Position numbers and translations under genes: made by a program. 64,000 nucleotides of DNA, from positions 72,356,600-72,420,599 of the forward strand of contig OZ026620.1 in the NCBI GenBank assembly GCA_964020975.1. Direction: 5' to 3'. Within the stretch, counting starts at the first letter, position 1; every line of letters begins with the position of its first letter. Under the pieces are notes generated by a model that searched no databases, was not told where the DNA came from, and saw nothing but the letters and a program-made list of their open reading frames with translations. The DNA is from Hermodice carunculata. Its lineage: Eukaryota; Annelida; Polychaeta; Eunicida; Amphinomidae. Positions 11,105-22,379 of the stretch are shown in pieces.

Positions 11105-13996
11105 ATGACTACAGATAAATGGCATGATGGGCTTTCAAAATTATGTTTAAAATCTAATACAATCATGAACAATGAGATAAACAGAGAAAACGGTTCAGCG
11201 TTAGCCTCGAGCGCTGATTTTGGAATATGTTTTGATGGAAATTGTAACTGTCTATTCTGCAAGTCAAATTTCACAAAGAAAAAAGAGTTTCACAGTAACG
11301 TTACTAACAAAAAATTCAAATTAAGGAACCCCCAATTGGAAAATTTGGTATTATCTTGTGAATCTACCAATATCATTTATTTGTTATCCTGCATCAAATG
11401 TAAAGCACAATATGTGGGCCTAACTACTCAATCAGTTAAAAAGAGATTCAGTGGTCATAAAAGTACAATTAAAAATCACAAGTTAAACACTTTTTTGTGT
11501 GACCATTTCAATTCTGCAGAACATTCACATTTGGATTGCCGGATACAAATTATTGATTACATAGAGCCAAATTTGTTAGACCAAGACAGTTATGTTAACA
11601 CTAGGAAATTATTACAAATGGAAGATTTTTGGATCAAAACACTTAATTCAGCTTTTCCTTATGGACTCAATGACAGAATTTTAGGCTTCGGTGATGTTAG
11701 GAATTTGGACTTTACAACTCTTGACAGAAGTCACACACCTTTTCATAATAATCAGGCTGGTATTCAAAGAAGAAGAAGAAGTCATGGACAAAGAAAATCA
11801 CAGAAAAACAGGAAATGTAGGAACATGGATACTAAAGACCTTGTCCAAAATTTACTACAAGCTTTCTCTAATGGTATTGATCAATTACATACAGCTCTTA
11901 AAGCACTATCATTTCGAGACATAACAAGAATTAATGAATATTTGGGTCTTACTGATTCAGAACACACATTTCCGCAAAATTTTTGTGAAATTGTGTATGC
12001 TTACACAACAACTATTCGGAAACCTGATTCTAATAAGAAAAAATGTGATCAAATGTTTTGCAGCATTCCTTTCAAACACAAAATCATTGACTCACTAAAC
12101 ATTCAGTCCCTTTTCAAATTGAAATTTGTTCGTAACATGATTCCCAAGGAATGCAAAATAAAAGACCCCCCCATCATTTCCTATAAATATGGCAACAATA
12201 TTGGACAAAGTATCATGAATTACAAAAAATTTCTGGCTTCAATTACTCTTGAGGATATTGCAGCAAATCAAAATTGTGACTGTATGTCTAATAGTAAATA
12301 TTCTAATTTTGTTGATGCATACCACAAACATGTATTTACAGGTAACTTGGATATAATACAAAATTCAGATTTAAAAGAAATAATGAAAAAAGGTACAAAA
12401 TTTCGGATATGTCCCAAGTTGAATATTGACAGTATTTTTCAGGATACATGTGATGCGCTCGATTCCTACTGTATGAAATGGGCAAAGAAAGAAAAAATGG
12501 AATTTCAGAAATTTGAAGGATGGTTATCAAACTTGAAAAGAGTCTTTAGAAATAGAATTTATAGTTACAAATCCCACATTAAGAATTTCAATACGGTTAA
12601 TCTAAAACAGCCTAAAGTTTCTAAAGCAGTCAAAGAACTACAAGATAGATTTGTAGTCACTAACATAGATAAGGCAGGTAACAATTTTGGGATCATCTGC
12701 AAAAAATATTATCTGGATGTTTTGAAAAAGGAACTTGGTATAAACAATATTTCAGACATAAGAGGAAATGACGTTTATAAATTACACAAACAATCCATTG
12801 ATAATTTGATAGATACACATAAAGATGAGATGAAAAGGAATTTTAATATCAAAATTTCTGAAGAGGACTCCTCTATTCCACTTTTGTTCTGGATACCCAA
12901 ATTACATAAAAACCCTTTTAAATCTAGATTCATAGCTGGTGCTTCAAAATGTACTACAAAGCAATTATCAAAAGAAGTAACATTGTGTTTGACTGCAATT
13001 AGGAATCATTTTTGTAAATACTGTAATGCAATTTCTAGAAACTGTGAAATAAATTGTTTTTGGAGTATTAACAATTCTTCCCAGTTTGTATCTAAAATCA
13101 AAGATGTAAAGGCAAAAAATATCAAATGTTTTGATTTTTCTACACTGTACACAAATCTACCCATAGATGAAGTCAAAAGTTCACTTTCAGAATTAATTAG
13201 CAAAATGTTTAAACATAATGGTAAACCATACATAAATATTAATTCATATACAAAGAAAGCATATTGGTCACACAATAAATATTCAAAAAGTAACGTTAAA
13301 TCTTACACTGTTGAAACTTTGATAGATGCTATAAAATTTCTCTTGGATAATACTTTTGTTCAATGCGGACCATTGGTTTTTCAACAAATAAAAGGCATTC
13401 CAATGGGTAGCAACTGCTCCCCTTTACTGGCAGATTTATATTTAACCTGGCTTGAATTTAAGTATATGAATAAATTGATGAAAAAGGACTTTCAAATGGC
13501 TACAAAATTATCAAACAACGCAAGATATATTGATGACATTGCTTGCGTAAATGTACAAAATTTCAGTGAAATTGCTAACGAAATTTACCCAAAAGATATC
13601 CCTTTGGAGGGTAACAATTCAGATGGTTTCAGAGATGTGTTTTTGGACTTGGATATTCAGGTCAGTAATGACAGGTTTTGTATTAAAGTCTATCACAAAA
13701 TAGATGAGTTTAACTTTGAAGTGGTTAATTATCCTTTCCCGGACAGTAATATTTCGGAAACTATTGGATATAATACGTTTTTGTCACAGATTTTGAGATT
13801 TGGTCGTATTTGTTCTAAATTTCAGGACTTTGCATCTAGAACCAAATTTATTTACAATAAACTTGAGTCAAGAGGATTCAAAGATGTACTTTTGATCAAA
13901 TATTTCTACAAATTTTGCTGTAAATATCCCGAGATGGTTAGAAAGTTTGGCTTCAATAATTTTAGAGATTTTAGACTTGCCTGTTTTGCTACTTAA
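11105..13996 (+). CDS. PLE polyprotein: GIY-YIG endonuclease plus reverse transcriptase
   Basis: 963 aa, one uninterrupted frame. Residues 42-52 hold a Cys-rich patch (CFDGNCNCLFC). Residues 88-190 are a GIY-YIG nuclease: IIYLLSC and QYVGLT as the GIY and YIG strands with CIKC between them, Arg114 and His118 in KKRFSGHK, a C..H....H trio at 132-140, and Glu173 in MEDFW as a candidate catalytic acid. Residues 221-240 are basic (RRRRR-like), a possible nuclear-localisation signal. RT: NIDKAGNNFGIICKKYY (520-536), FWIPKLHKNPFKSRFI (595-610), motif A CFDFSTLYTNLP (675-686), motif B KGIPMGSNCSPLLADLYL (763-780), motif C ARYIDDIA (806-813), then FLDLDIQV. Canonical Penelope proteins carry the nuclease C-terminally. 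The N-terminal position is the hallmark of the Naiad/Chlamys group. The product would nick target DNA and prime reverse transcription of its own RNA. The ATG at 11105 leaves the whole Cys patch inside. No catalytic residue is visibly lost. Confidence 0.9.
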   Translation: MTTDKWHDGLSKLCLKSNTIMNNEINRENGSALASSADFGICFDGNCNCLFCKSNFTKKKEFHSNVTNKKFKLRNPQLENLVLSCESTNIIYLLSCIKCKAQYVGLTTQSVKKRFSGHKSTIKNHKLNTFLCDHFNSAEHSHLDCRIQIIDYIEPNLLDQDSYVNTRKLLQMEDFWIKTLNSAFPYGLNDRILGFGDVRNLDFTTLDRSHTPFHNNQAGIQRRRRSHGQRKSQKNRKCRNMDTKDLVQNLLQAFSNGIDQLHTALKALSFRDITRINEYLGLTDSEHTFPQNFCEIVYAYTTTIRKPDSNKKKCDQMFCSIPFKHKIIDSLNIQSLFKLKFVRNMIPKECKIKDPPIISYKYGNNIGQSIMNYKKFLASITLEDIAANQNCDCMSNSKYSNFVDAYHKHVFTGNLDIIQNSDLKEIMKKGTKFRICPKLNIDSIFQDTCDALDSYCMKWAKKEKMEFQKFEGWLSNLKRVFRNRIYSYKSHIKNFNTVNLKQPKVSKAVKELQDRFVVTNIDKAGNNFGIICKKYYLDVLKKELGINNISDIRGNDVYKLHKQSIDNLIDTHKDEMKRNFNIKISEEDSSIPLLFWIPKLHKNPFKSRFIAGASKCTTKQLSKEVTLCLTAIRNHFCKYCNAISRNCEINCFWSINNSSQFVSKIKDVKAKNIKCFDFSTLYTNLPIDEVKSSLSELISKMFKHNGKPYININSYTKKAYWSHNKYSKSNVKSYTVETLIDAIKFLLDNTFVQCGPLVFQQIKGIPMGSNCSPLLADLYLTWLEFKYMNKLMKKDFQMATKLSNNARYIDDIACVNVQNFSEIANEIYPKDIPLEGNNSDGFRDVFLDLDIQVSNDRFCIKVYHKIDEFNFEVVNYPFPDSNISETIGYNTFLSQILRFGRICSKFQDFASRTKFIYNKLESRGFKDVLLIKYFYKFCCKYPEMVRKFGFNNFRDFRLACFAT

Positions 13997-14460
13997 TTTT
14001 ATCTTTTGGCATCATTCTGTTTTAATGTTCACCTTTCAGACATTTTAGGCTAGCTTGTTTTCTGTTAGGTCAAACCCCCAGGGGCTATAGGTAGCAAGCA
14101 GCTACTGACGACAGTTACAAGCTCGCCTAATTGTGCTTGATATCTGTTTAAGAAATATTACATTTTCGTTGCATTCTCTTGACTTAAGTACAAATAATGA
14201 CTTTCATTCTTTTCTGACTTGCCCTATAATTTAGCAGTTAATATCCAAAGATTATTAGAAAGTTTGGCTACAATAATTTACAGTTTTTAGACTTGTCGGG
14301 TTTGCTATTTAACTTTATCTTTTGGCATCATTCTGTTTTAATGTTCACCTTTCGGACATTTTAGGATTGCTTGTTTTCTGTTAGGTCAAACCCCCAGGGG
14401 CTATAGGTAGCAAGCAGTACCGACGACAGTTACAAGCTTGCCTAATTGTACTCAAAATCC
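13925..14460 (+). repeat. Partial tandem duplication at the PLE 3' end
   Basis: About 13925-14150 and 14230-14460 are direct repeats. Both carry the ORF's last codons followed by the same 3' UTR blocks (TTTATCTTTTGGCATCATTC; GGTCAAACCCCCAGGGGCTA; AGGTAGCAAGCAG). The second copy's coding remnant is mutated. Head-to-tail partial repeats (pseudo-LTRs) are characteristic of Penelope-like elements. Confidence 0.85.
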
Positions 14461-15077
14461 TGTTAAGAAAAATTGTTTTGATAACATGTTTTTTGACATA
14501 AATGCTAATGACTTTCATTCTTTTCTGACATGCCTAAATGCACATTTACTCAAAATTGACAGTATTTTCTTAAATGTCACAAACCTGACACATTAAGTTG
14601 ATACATTGACTCAGAGTTGGCAGTTAAATAGAGCTTAATTGTTTGGGGGGTAGGTGTCATCACAGAGTTTGTTTTACATTTCTGGTGCAGGATGTCCATT
14701 GTTACAGTCCTTGTTGGGATTTCCCTTGGTTTGTATAGGTGGTCTAGTTGCAACTGTTTATTTTACTATCACTGGGACTGAATATAAGGCCCCAGCTTGT
14801 TTCCACTTCAGTTATACACTGGCGGGTGGTTTAACTAGGATAAACTGTCCAGCCAGAAAGGGTACATATTGGTTCAGGGGTAAGTCAAATTGTTCTTATC
14901 TGAACCTGTACTATACAAATTTAGTAATTATGGTTTGTTTGACAGGGGTTCTTCTTTCATAACGAAGCTCTGCATTTATAAGCAAAACTTCACGTATTTA
15001 GCTAATTCATCATTTGCCACGTTCTTATTTATTCTTTATTATGTGGGTTGTCTTTGCTGAATATTTAGCTTAGACAA
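14461..15077 (+). other. Rest of the PLE 3' untranslated region
   Basis: AT-rich. An open stretch of 102 codons at 14654-14962 has no recognisable domain and is probably chance. Assigned to the element because it lies between the ORF and the inferred 3' terminus. Confidence 0.5.
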
Positions 15078-15141
15078 GGAGCCGCTACTCAGAGAGACAT
15101 GTACGGGTAAAAGGCTCCGAAACATGTTGAGTAGTTACCCG
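15078..15141 (+). ncRNA. Candidate pseudoknotted RNA motif in the PLE 3' UTR
   Basis: Complementary blocks in order: GGAGCC (15078), CTACTCA (15085), ACATGT (15097), CGGGTAA (15104), GGCTCC (15113), ACATGT (15122), TGAGTAG (15128), TTACCCG (15135). Each of the first four pairs perfectly with one of the last four, but the helices cross. Folding the CTACTCA/TGAGTAG and ACATGT helices leaves a loop whose two halves match the immediate 5' and 3' flanks. Hammerhead-like boxes CGAAAC (15118) and CTGAAGA (15142) are present, but in an order that does not give a standard hammerhead. Confidence 0.5.
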
Positions 15142-15339
15142 CTGAAGACCCTTTAATTTATTTGGGCTGATACAGCCTATGTCAAAATTTTACAGAGGAA
15201 CGTGTGCAATATAGACAATAGTAATTCCATATGTATACAGGTTAGACAGGGACAGGTTAGCTTATGGAGAGTAAAGAGTTCGAACTGCGGAATAGGATAT
15301 TGACTACTAGGAAGTGGTTCTGGGCAAAAAGACACAAAT

Positions 15340-15342
<3 letters not shown>

Positions 15343-15418
<76 letters not shown>
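15343..15418. repeat. (AT)n tract at the 3' side of the Naiad element
   Basis: Near-perfect AT dinucleotide run directly after the terminal CACAAATACAATA of the element. ACAT-type repeats follow to about 15470. Confidence 0.95.
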
Positions 15419-15423
<5 letters not shown>

Positions 15424-15474
15424 TATAATGTGATACATACATACATAATGCATGCATGCATGCAAACATACATA

Positions 15475-16300
15475 TATAATTATCATATTTATAGATAGAC
15501 AGGTGGGATGACATCGCGAGCAGGACGGGTCAGGTGGGTAGATATAAGGCAGCTGAAAAAGAAACTAAGACGTTCGGAGCATGCGCATGGATTCAGGAGA
15601 CTAAGATCCGTTCGTCCTTTGATCTTCAAGCTGTTCGTCAACCTTAAAACTGCATTGGACCATATAATATAACCTTGGATACATTACATGTATTACAGAG
15701 CTACCCCTTGCATGCACTAGTTCAACCGACATAAAGGAAAAAGCGTTTTTTCACTCCAAACGGACCCAGTGATGGCATTGCTAGGCAAAACGGGACGGTT
15801 GTCCCGAGCCGACCAAGTTCCATCGCGCTGGACCTTTTAATTTTATTTTTTCTCCATGTTAAAAAGTCAGGACAGCACCACAAAGGTCTAAGTCCAGCTG
15901 CCGCAAGTAGAACATAGTGGGGGAAAGCCGTCTGGGTTTGCATCAGTATGCGGCCTGACATATTGTTATGCATGCTCTGTAATTTATTCCAATCTTTTGG
16001 ATGTGTTTTGTGACTATCGCGTTTTTATCTTTCTGACTGTACACTTATTTCCTTATGGAAGTCATCAATTGTAGTCGTAGTAGTAACACTACTACTACTA
16101 CTACTACTGGTAGTTTTAATAGTGGTATTATTGATCCTTGCTAAAAGCATCTACTCCAATACATCTTTCACATAAGCTATTATTTAATTATAAGGGAATA
16201 AATGGAACTGATTCGCCAGATATCGCATAGTTAGCAGCTGCGTGATCAAAACCTGTTCCACATACAAGACAGGGCGTGGTTACGTTGCTGTTTCATGTGC
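15475..16300. other. No gene recognised
   Basis: Short open frames only, none resembling a known family. A short (TAC)n run lies at about 16085-16108. Confidence 0.4.
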
Positions 16301-16304
16301 GAGG

Positions 16305-16500
16305 TCTGGTAAACTAAACACATCCGGGCCTTATAATTGGTTGAGAGCATGTAGCGTGACTTACGGAAACTGGCAGGTTGAATGTTCGAGATGTATCCAA
16401 AAGTACCAAATTTATAGATTTGCCATCGTCCATGGCTTCGAGCACGAACTCGTACAATTCTAGAAGTTGCGAGGCTTCGAGAATCGTCGGCCTGGTTGGA
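16305..16500 (-). pseudogene. Small LINE RT fragment (motif A region)
   Basis: The minus strand reads ILEASQLLELYEFVLEAMDD, then GKSINLVLLDTSRTFNLP, matching the RT segment before and at motif A (vvflDfSKAFD). The catalytic neighbourhood has decayed (DTSRTFN). No other part of the element was found on either side. Confidence 0.55.
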
Positions 16501-17215
16501 AGTAATTTTTTAAAAAAAGTCATTTTTTTCCTTTCAAGCTTTTAGACCAGCTCGATTATATCAATGCAGGATGCCACTGAAACTCAGTCCACTACATGAT
16601 TTACGGTGTTGTTTTCTTGCAGGGCCTCAGCGCACATGTGCACCGACAGGGAATGTTTCCCATTTTCGGTTGCAATGGCTTAGGTGCAATGAGATAATGT
16701 TTAACATATTTGGAAATTCACTATCATCTGGCGAGATCGCTACTGCTATAATGTTACTGCACGGCGACCCAGGAAATGACAAATCAATCTAAAAATTACA
16801 AACGGTTTATCGAGAATACCAAAAGAAATTATTTGAATGATCTATAAAAGAAAGTTAGAAATTTAAAGTCTAATAGGTAAAAGGTATTGCAACGTAATTG
16901 ATAATGCATGTAGTAAATACAAAATAGATAGCAACATATCTTTGCAGACATTTATGGGGCATTTTAAAAAGTTGAGTAAAAAAGATGTTATGGAAGACAA
17001 CGTTTAACATTTTGTGATGAATTGAATTGATCATTTGAATAACGCCTTTTACAATTAATGAAATCGAGCTTTTGATTAGAAACCTGAAGTATTTTACATT
17101 TTGTGGAATTGATAACATAATGATATTTTGATAGACAATTCAGACTACGTTTTAGATTTGGTCGTTAAACTGTTAAATGTTTCATCCTAAAATGATTCAA
17201 ATCGTAATGATTGGA
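16501..17215. other. No gene recognised
   Basis: AT-rich sequence between two LINE fragments. Short frames on both strands have no recognisable domain. Confidence 0.4.
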
Positions 17216-17219
17216 TTGT

Positions 17220-18340
17220 CGGTATAATCATGCAGATAAATGAAAGCAAAGGCAGCCTTAAAGATTCAAATAGCTACAGAGGAAAAAGCTTGCTTAGTTG
17301 TTTAGGTAAAAGTTTACTTCCTGTTTTAATTCTCGTTCAAATAGTTATTTAAAGCTTCTGTGTTGTTTGTTGAAGAGCAAGCTGGTTTCAAAGAAAAATA
17401 TATTGTGCTCTTATTGACCATGAAAAAGCTTTTGATTTGGTGGACAGAATCTGTTTGTGGTCCATACTGATGCAACCCTTGTAAATGGTAGAACTTCATT
17501 TGTTGTTATTAATCTTTTCAAGAATGAGAAATATTTGTGCAATACAACAATACCTTTTCAAAAACATTTATGTGCAATATTAATGTGCGTCAAGGAAAAA
17601 ATACCCTTTTCTTATACTCCGGTGATATTATTAATATTTTAGCTTAAAATGAATCAAGAGGATCTACCAAATCTGTAAATTGGTGCACAGGATTATTGTG
17701 GGTTGTTGAATTTAACTGCAAAGAAAAACAAACACAAAAATTGTGATATTTTGTATCTTATTTTGCCATATGAAAATTTTAAAAAGGCAATAACCAAAAA
17801 GGTTAACCAAGCAGGAAGGGCCACGTGCAGTCTGTTAAACAAAGCAAGAGCATAAGGGTTACCTGTTGATACTGTTTGTGGATATTTGATCAGGTTATAA
17901 CTTCACTTATTTTGTATGGTAATAAAGTGTTGGGCTTTGTCCAACCTGAACATATCGAAGGTTTTATAGAGAAATTTTTGAGAACCATCTATAAATTAAA
18001 AAAACACCAGCATAATTGTATTATTATTTGAGGTGAAATTGCAAGATATAAATTGAATGGTATACTTGAGAAAATAATAAATCTTAGAGTTGATAGAGAT
18101 ACAGTTTGAACTTTATATATAATTTGGGTGATATTTGAAATAAACATCTATTATTGATTTGTGTGTACTTTTTTAATGTCAGAGACAGAATAATATATAT
18201 CTTGAACATAATGATTGCATGAAGCTGTTTGTTTTGACAAGGCTGAAGCGTTACTTTTTTATGCAAAGATGTTATTTGGCGATCAAAAACTAGCCAAAAT
18301 TATGTATAAATTTGGTGGGAAGTGATATTACGCGTAAAGC
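17220..18340 (+). pseudogene. Heavily decayed LINE, RT and C-terminus
   Basis: In order on the plus strand: DSNSYRGKSLLSCLGK (consensus NYRGISLLSCLGK), EEQAGF, motif A CALIDHEKAFDLVDRICLW, the start of motif B as NINVRQGKNTLF (consensus GVRQGENLSPLLF), and a C-terminal stretch near 17950-18060 resembling 'ekFLR..lklKKHtpncii.gElgry'. Many stops and shifts; motif C was not found. The family has the same C-terminal style as the fragment at 44940-46020. Confidence 0.7.
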
Positions 18341-18532
18341 TTAACGCGGTCTCATTTTGTGTAATTATACATTCACATAGCTGTTTTGTGATGGATCGAC
18401 GGAATAAAATTCAGTGTCATGGGCATTGCCAGATCCGAGGACGAGAATGTTGTTTTGTTGGAAAGGGCACACCAATCCATTGTTGGATTAAACATAGCGT
18501 TTTAAGATGTAAAAATTGTAATACGATGGTAT

Positions 18533-18567
18533 CGTCATCATCGTCGTCGTCGTCGTCATCGTCATCG

Positions 18568-18636
<69 letters not shown>
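18533..18636. repeat. (ATC)n microsatellite
   Basis: ATC/GTC array; the polyserine frame through it is an artefact. Confidence 0.95.
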
Positions 18637-19099
18637 CTGAATTCTCTCTACTACTTCGTACGTGTTTGATTTCACTGTATGTGGAGGTGGTTTTTAAAAT
18701 TATACTTCTTATGCGTTGGGAGGGATTTACCTAAGCTTGTCTTGCTAAGCTAGGCTAGTTTAGTTTTGCCCGTGGCATGTTTCGACCAATCAAGTGATGT
18801 AATGAGTGATTTTTAAAGTACATGTGTCAAGTTGTATAGGCTTATCTGCTCTAGGCCCTTTTCTTTCCTGTTTAATTGAAACCACATTTTACCTGTGACA
18901 CAATGCAGTACTAATAAGGAGCAGCAACCGGGATGGGGGTGGGGTGGGAGGTTGAGGCAGGAATCAAAGGGTAAACTGCCAGCCGCCGCAGACCACCACC
19001 ATTTTCCACGGCCGCAGTCCTTTGTCCCCCGCGCCGCTGGTTGCCAACAAAAGAGGCATTATTCCGCCGAAATATTTACCAGCGATTAGTAAAAGTGTA

Positions 19100-19480
19100 C
19101 ATCTTATAAGTAAATTGGTTTCCCAATACCTGAGGAATATACGGTCGATCTGTCACTCACTTGATTTCAAAATTACTTAAAAGATTACTTCAAGCATTTG
19201 TAAATGCACGCGTGGATTATTCCAGCTCGCTTCTCTGTTTTCAAAAGAAAACCAGCTTCTGAAGTTGCAGCACGAACAGAGGACTGCTGTTCGATTTTTG
19301 ACATGTGGCGAAAATTACTTTTCACGAAACCTGGGAGCTAAGTTAGGCCTACACTGGGCTCCAGAAAACACAAGTGCCCTGTTTCACCCTGTATACCAAT
19401 CAGACCCATGCATTCAGACGATAAGCTTCTCATTAAATGAGCTGAGACAAGGTTTAAAACTTTGAGGGTTGATCTCTTTA
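19100..19480 (+). pseudogene. CR1-type LINE C-terminal fragment
   Basis: Reads SVHLISKLVSQYLRNIRSIC, then AFVNARVDYSSSLLCF, KLQHEQRTAVRFLT and LGLHWAPENTSALFHPVY. This follows the CR1 order 'yhLRNIRrIR..L', 'lV.sRLDYCNSLLyg', 'LQ.vQNaAaRlvt', 'LHWLPv..RI.fK'. At least one stop. No RT core and no 3' tail were identified. Confidence 0.7.
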
Positions 19481-22115
19481 TGCGGCGTTTCTTCTGGCCT
19501 CTCATTTGCTATGCATAGCGCTAAGAGTATCGGCAGTTATAAATTGTTTCTAAAAACCCATTTGTATTTCATTTTAGGTTTTCTGCTTCGGTAAACAAAC
19601 ACTTCTAATGATACTTATATGGGCCTTGCGACTATGATATCATTGATAAACATTTATCTCCTTCAGTCTACATATACTTGTACTGATTATTTTATGGGCC
19701 TCGCGACATTCAATGTTGTCTAAGCATAGTATCCCGGTATTTTACAGACCAGGTTGTTATGTTTTATGTAGCATGACGTGTATCTTTAATTGTAAAGGGC
19801 GCAGACGTTATACAAGAAATGCTCTATTGCTATTAATGAGAATCAGTATGACGGCAACATGCGAACGTCACGGGAATTTCAAATCTGCAGACTTACGAAT
19901 TTAGCACTCACTTATCCACTTCTGAAGTATGTTTGGAAAATGATGCAAAGTAATTTTCCAAAAAAGCTTGAGTATATATGACGGGGAAAAACTGAGCAAA
20001 GATGGCAAATTCGGTGGGTCCTGGTGATGCAAGGGATGCCAATTTAGCTAGGTTCAGGAATATGACTGAAATAATCCGAGAAGTCAGTTTTCCAATCATT
20101 CAATTTCTAAATTTGATATGGGGAATAAACATCACAGTAATCCCTGATATGTAAAGTGCGTTAATTTCTTTTGTAGACTCTGCTGGTTCAACGAACAACT
20201 AGGCCTTTGTTAGATGTGGGAATGTAATGTCGACTAGTTATTATATTTCAGATGATGATAAGGATGATGATGCTGGTGATGACGTTGCCCCTCCGAGAAT
20301 CAGACAGACAAAATAGGTTTCACAAAGCGCAATTTGAATAATATTGCATTGTTTTAATATTATTTAAGTGTCACGATTTTTGTTGAATGGAGCGGGTAAT
20401 ATCACAGTTTGATATACGTTATAAGATGTTAACTATACAATTTCACGGACTTCTCAACCTGCGGCACTCTCAAAGTCTCCAACTGTAGGGAAAAAAGTGG
20501 CATATTTCCATAACTATGTAAGATAGATACATATAGAGGTATAATTGTTCACTAGATTATCTAATCCAAATCAAGACTTATATTAAAGTTTCAGTTGATG
20601 AGAAGACCCGAAAGAAGGTATGTAGTATGTACGACTTACAGTATTCTGTAGTTTTACTAACACAGTAACGTGCTTCCCTAAGTGGAGTTAATCTGGAGTA
20701 TAATACCCTCTTGTTTATAGGCAAAGTTTAATTCAGTGCCTCACTAATTCATGTCACCAGCTAACTGGCCCAGGCTCGCCATTACACTCAAAACCATTGT
20801 ATAAAAGTTCTGTTGACGCACGTTGGTTAATCATGGTGACGAGAAGCCAAATTTAATAAAAACAGCTAAATGTATCTGATACTGTGTCAGGCACAGGCAA
20901 CCACAGGTAAATTGAGGTCAAAGGTCTTCCTTGAGCGGAAGTAATCTTTCCCATTTTACTTAATGTTCAGCTGGAAATTAAAATCAAGCTTTCTGGTTTG
21001 AACACATTGCTCTACTAGTTTCATACAAAAGGACAAAGCAACCTTTTAATAATGACACCACTGACAAAAGCTCTTGGTAAGCAATATTCACATCTATATC
21101 TGTTCTTTTCATAGTATTAGTCTGATGACTATTAGTTTATTTAGCTAAATGAAAGTTGTATCCAGTGACCTGTGAGATAAATACAGAATAAGGTCAGTTG
21201 GCCCAGCTATGTCCCCATGAACCTCTTCCAAAACTCTACCATTTTGGTACTTTTGTTGTTCCCGAGGGGGTGCTTGACTAAAATAAGATGTTATCATTGA
21301 ACAAGATGAATGTGTGAACAGCGCGTGCTTAGCTGACCTTGACACTTGAAACCCAAATACGTCACATTGGTCCACGCTATACACTGAAAGGGCTGTTTGT
21401 ACTTTCAAAGTCATTGGCCATTGGCCATTGGTGGGGGAATTATTGAAGCATGAACATTTAAATTGGTATCCAGCAATTTTTATGCTGCAATAAAACGTAC
21501 TATCCATTAGGTGATCTCATAAATTTAAAAATCGGAAAAACCAATGTACCGCCACCTAGTGCACCAACGTAGCTACGAAAGAGTCAAGTTGCATGTCCAC
21601 CAAGTTAAAAGAGAAAGTAGTTTCCGGGAGGGTAAAATATTGCAAAACGACAGAAAACTCTTTTGATAAATGGACACAGTCACATGGTTTCACTCACTCT
21701 AGCTTTACAAACATAATGGTACATATGGTACACTGTTCCAGCTAAACATTTTTCCGTTCAGATAACAACGCGTTCAACACTTCCACTGAATAACAATTAC
21801 TCTTTGAAGGCTCAAACCCGATGTTGCTACCACAATTCAAACTTTGTTAGCACTTAATAATTATTCCGATTAAGAACACAATTTAAATATTATGTGCTAA
21901 ACGTTGAAAATTACACACTCGGGACATAATTGTGATATCTTAAAAATTTTTGCCAATGTCGGAACATTTCCATTTTCCATTTGTGATTCTTTTTATAGAA
22001 ATAATGCAGAGCTACAGACATTACAAAAAACGATTAAAATTGTTTGTATTTAGGATAGTAATGTAAATCAAGGATTCTAGGTTTTTGCTATCTTTTGCTG
22101 TCTTGCACCTAAAGC
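19481..22115. other. No gene recognised
   Basis: AT-rich. A 120-codon minus-strand frame at 21145-21507 was examined and not assigned. Confidence 0.4.
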
Positions 22116-22117
<2 letters not shown>

Positions 22118-22146
<29 letters not shown>

Positions 22147-22320
22147 TGTTTGTTTGTGTATGAATATATGTATGTATGTAAGTATGTATGTGTGTGTGTC
22201 ATGCTTGCATTGTTGCAACTGGACTGTATTGCGAGGTCCGGTTGACGTACCCGGACCCTGCCATTCAAATATTACCAGTGCCCTTCCCTCTAAGCACTAC
22301 ACTGCGAACTCTCCTTATTT
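22118..22320 (-). mobile_element. Diverged tRNA-derived SINE with (ACAT)n tail
   Basis: On the minus strand an A-box-like GTGTAGTGCTTAG (22290-22310) is followed about 45 bp later by a B-box-like CCGGGTACGTCAACCGG (22239-22255), then a linker and an ACAT/CATA microsatellite (22118-22200). Order and spacing fit a SINE head and tail. Substitutions in both boxes mean it is old. Confidence 0.6.
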
Positions 22321-22379
22321 TCTACTATGTCAAAATGTATTTTACAACAGCATCATAAAATGATAATAAAAAAATGGAC

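Noticed and set aside
13995-14160. Hammerhead ribozyme around CTGACGA near 14106
   Set aside because: The CUGANGA box is present, but no adjacent stem II closes onto a GAAA box, and the duplicate copy has CCGACGA.
14654-14962. Second ORF of the Naiad element
   Set aside because: Hydrophobic 102-codon frame with no known PLE counterpart.
21145-21507. 120-codon minus-strand frame with a stretch (LEEVHGDIAGP) faintly like a retroelement integrase region
   Set aside because: One short resemblance, no neighbouring domain in the expected order; not enough to call any element.
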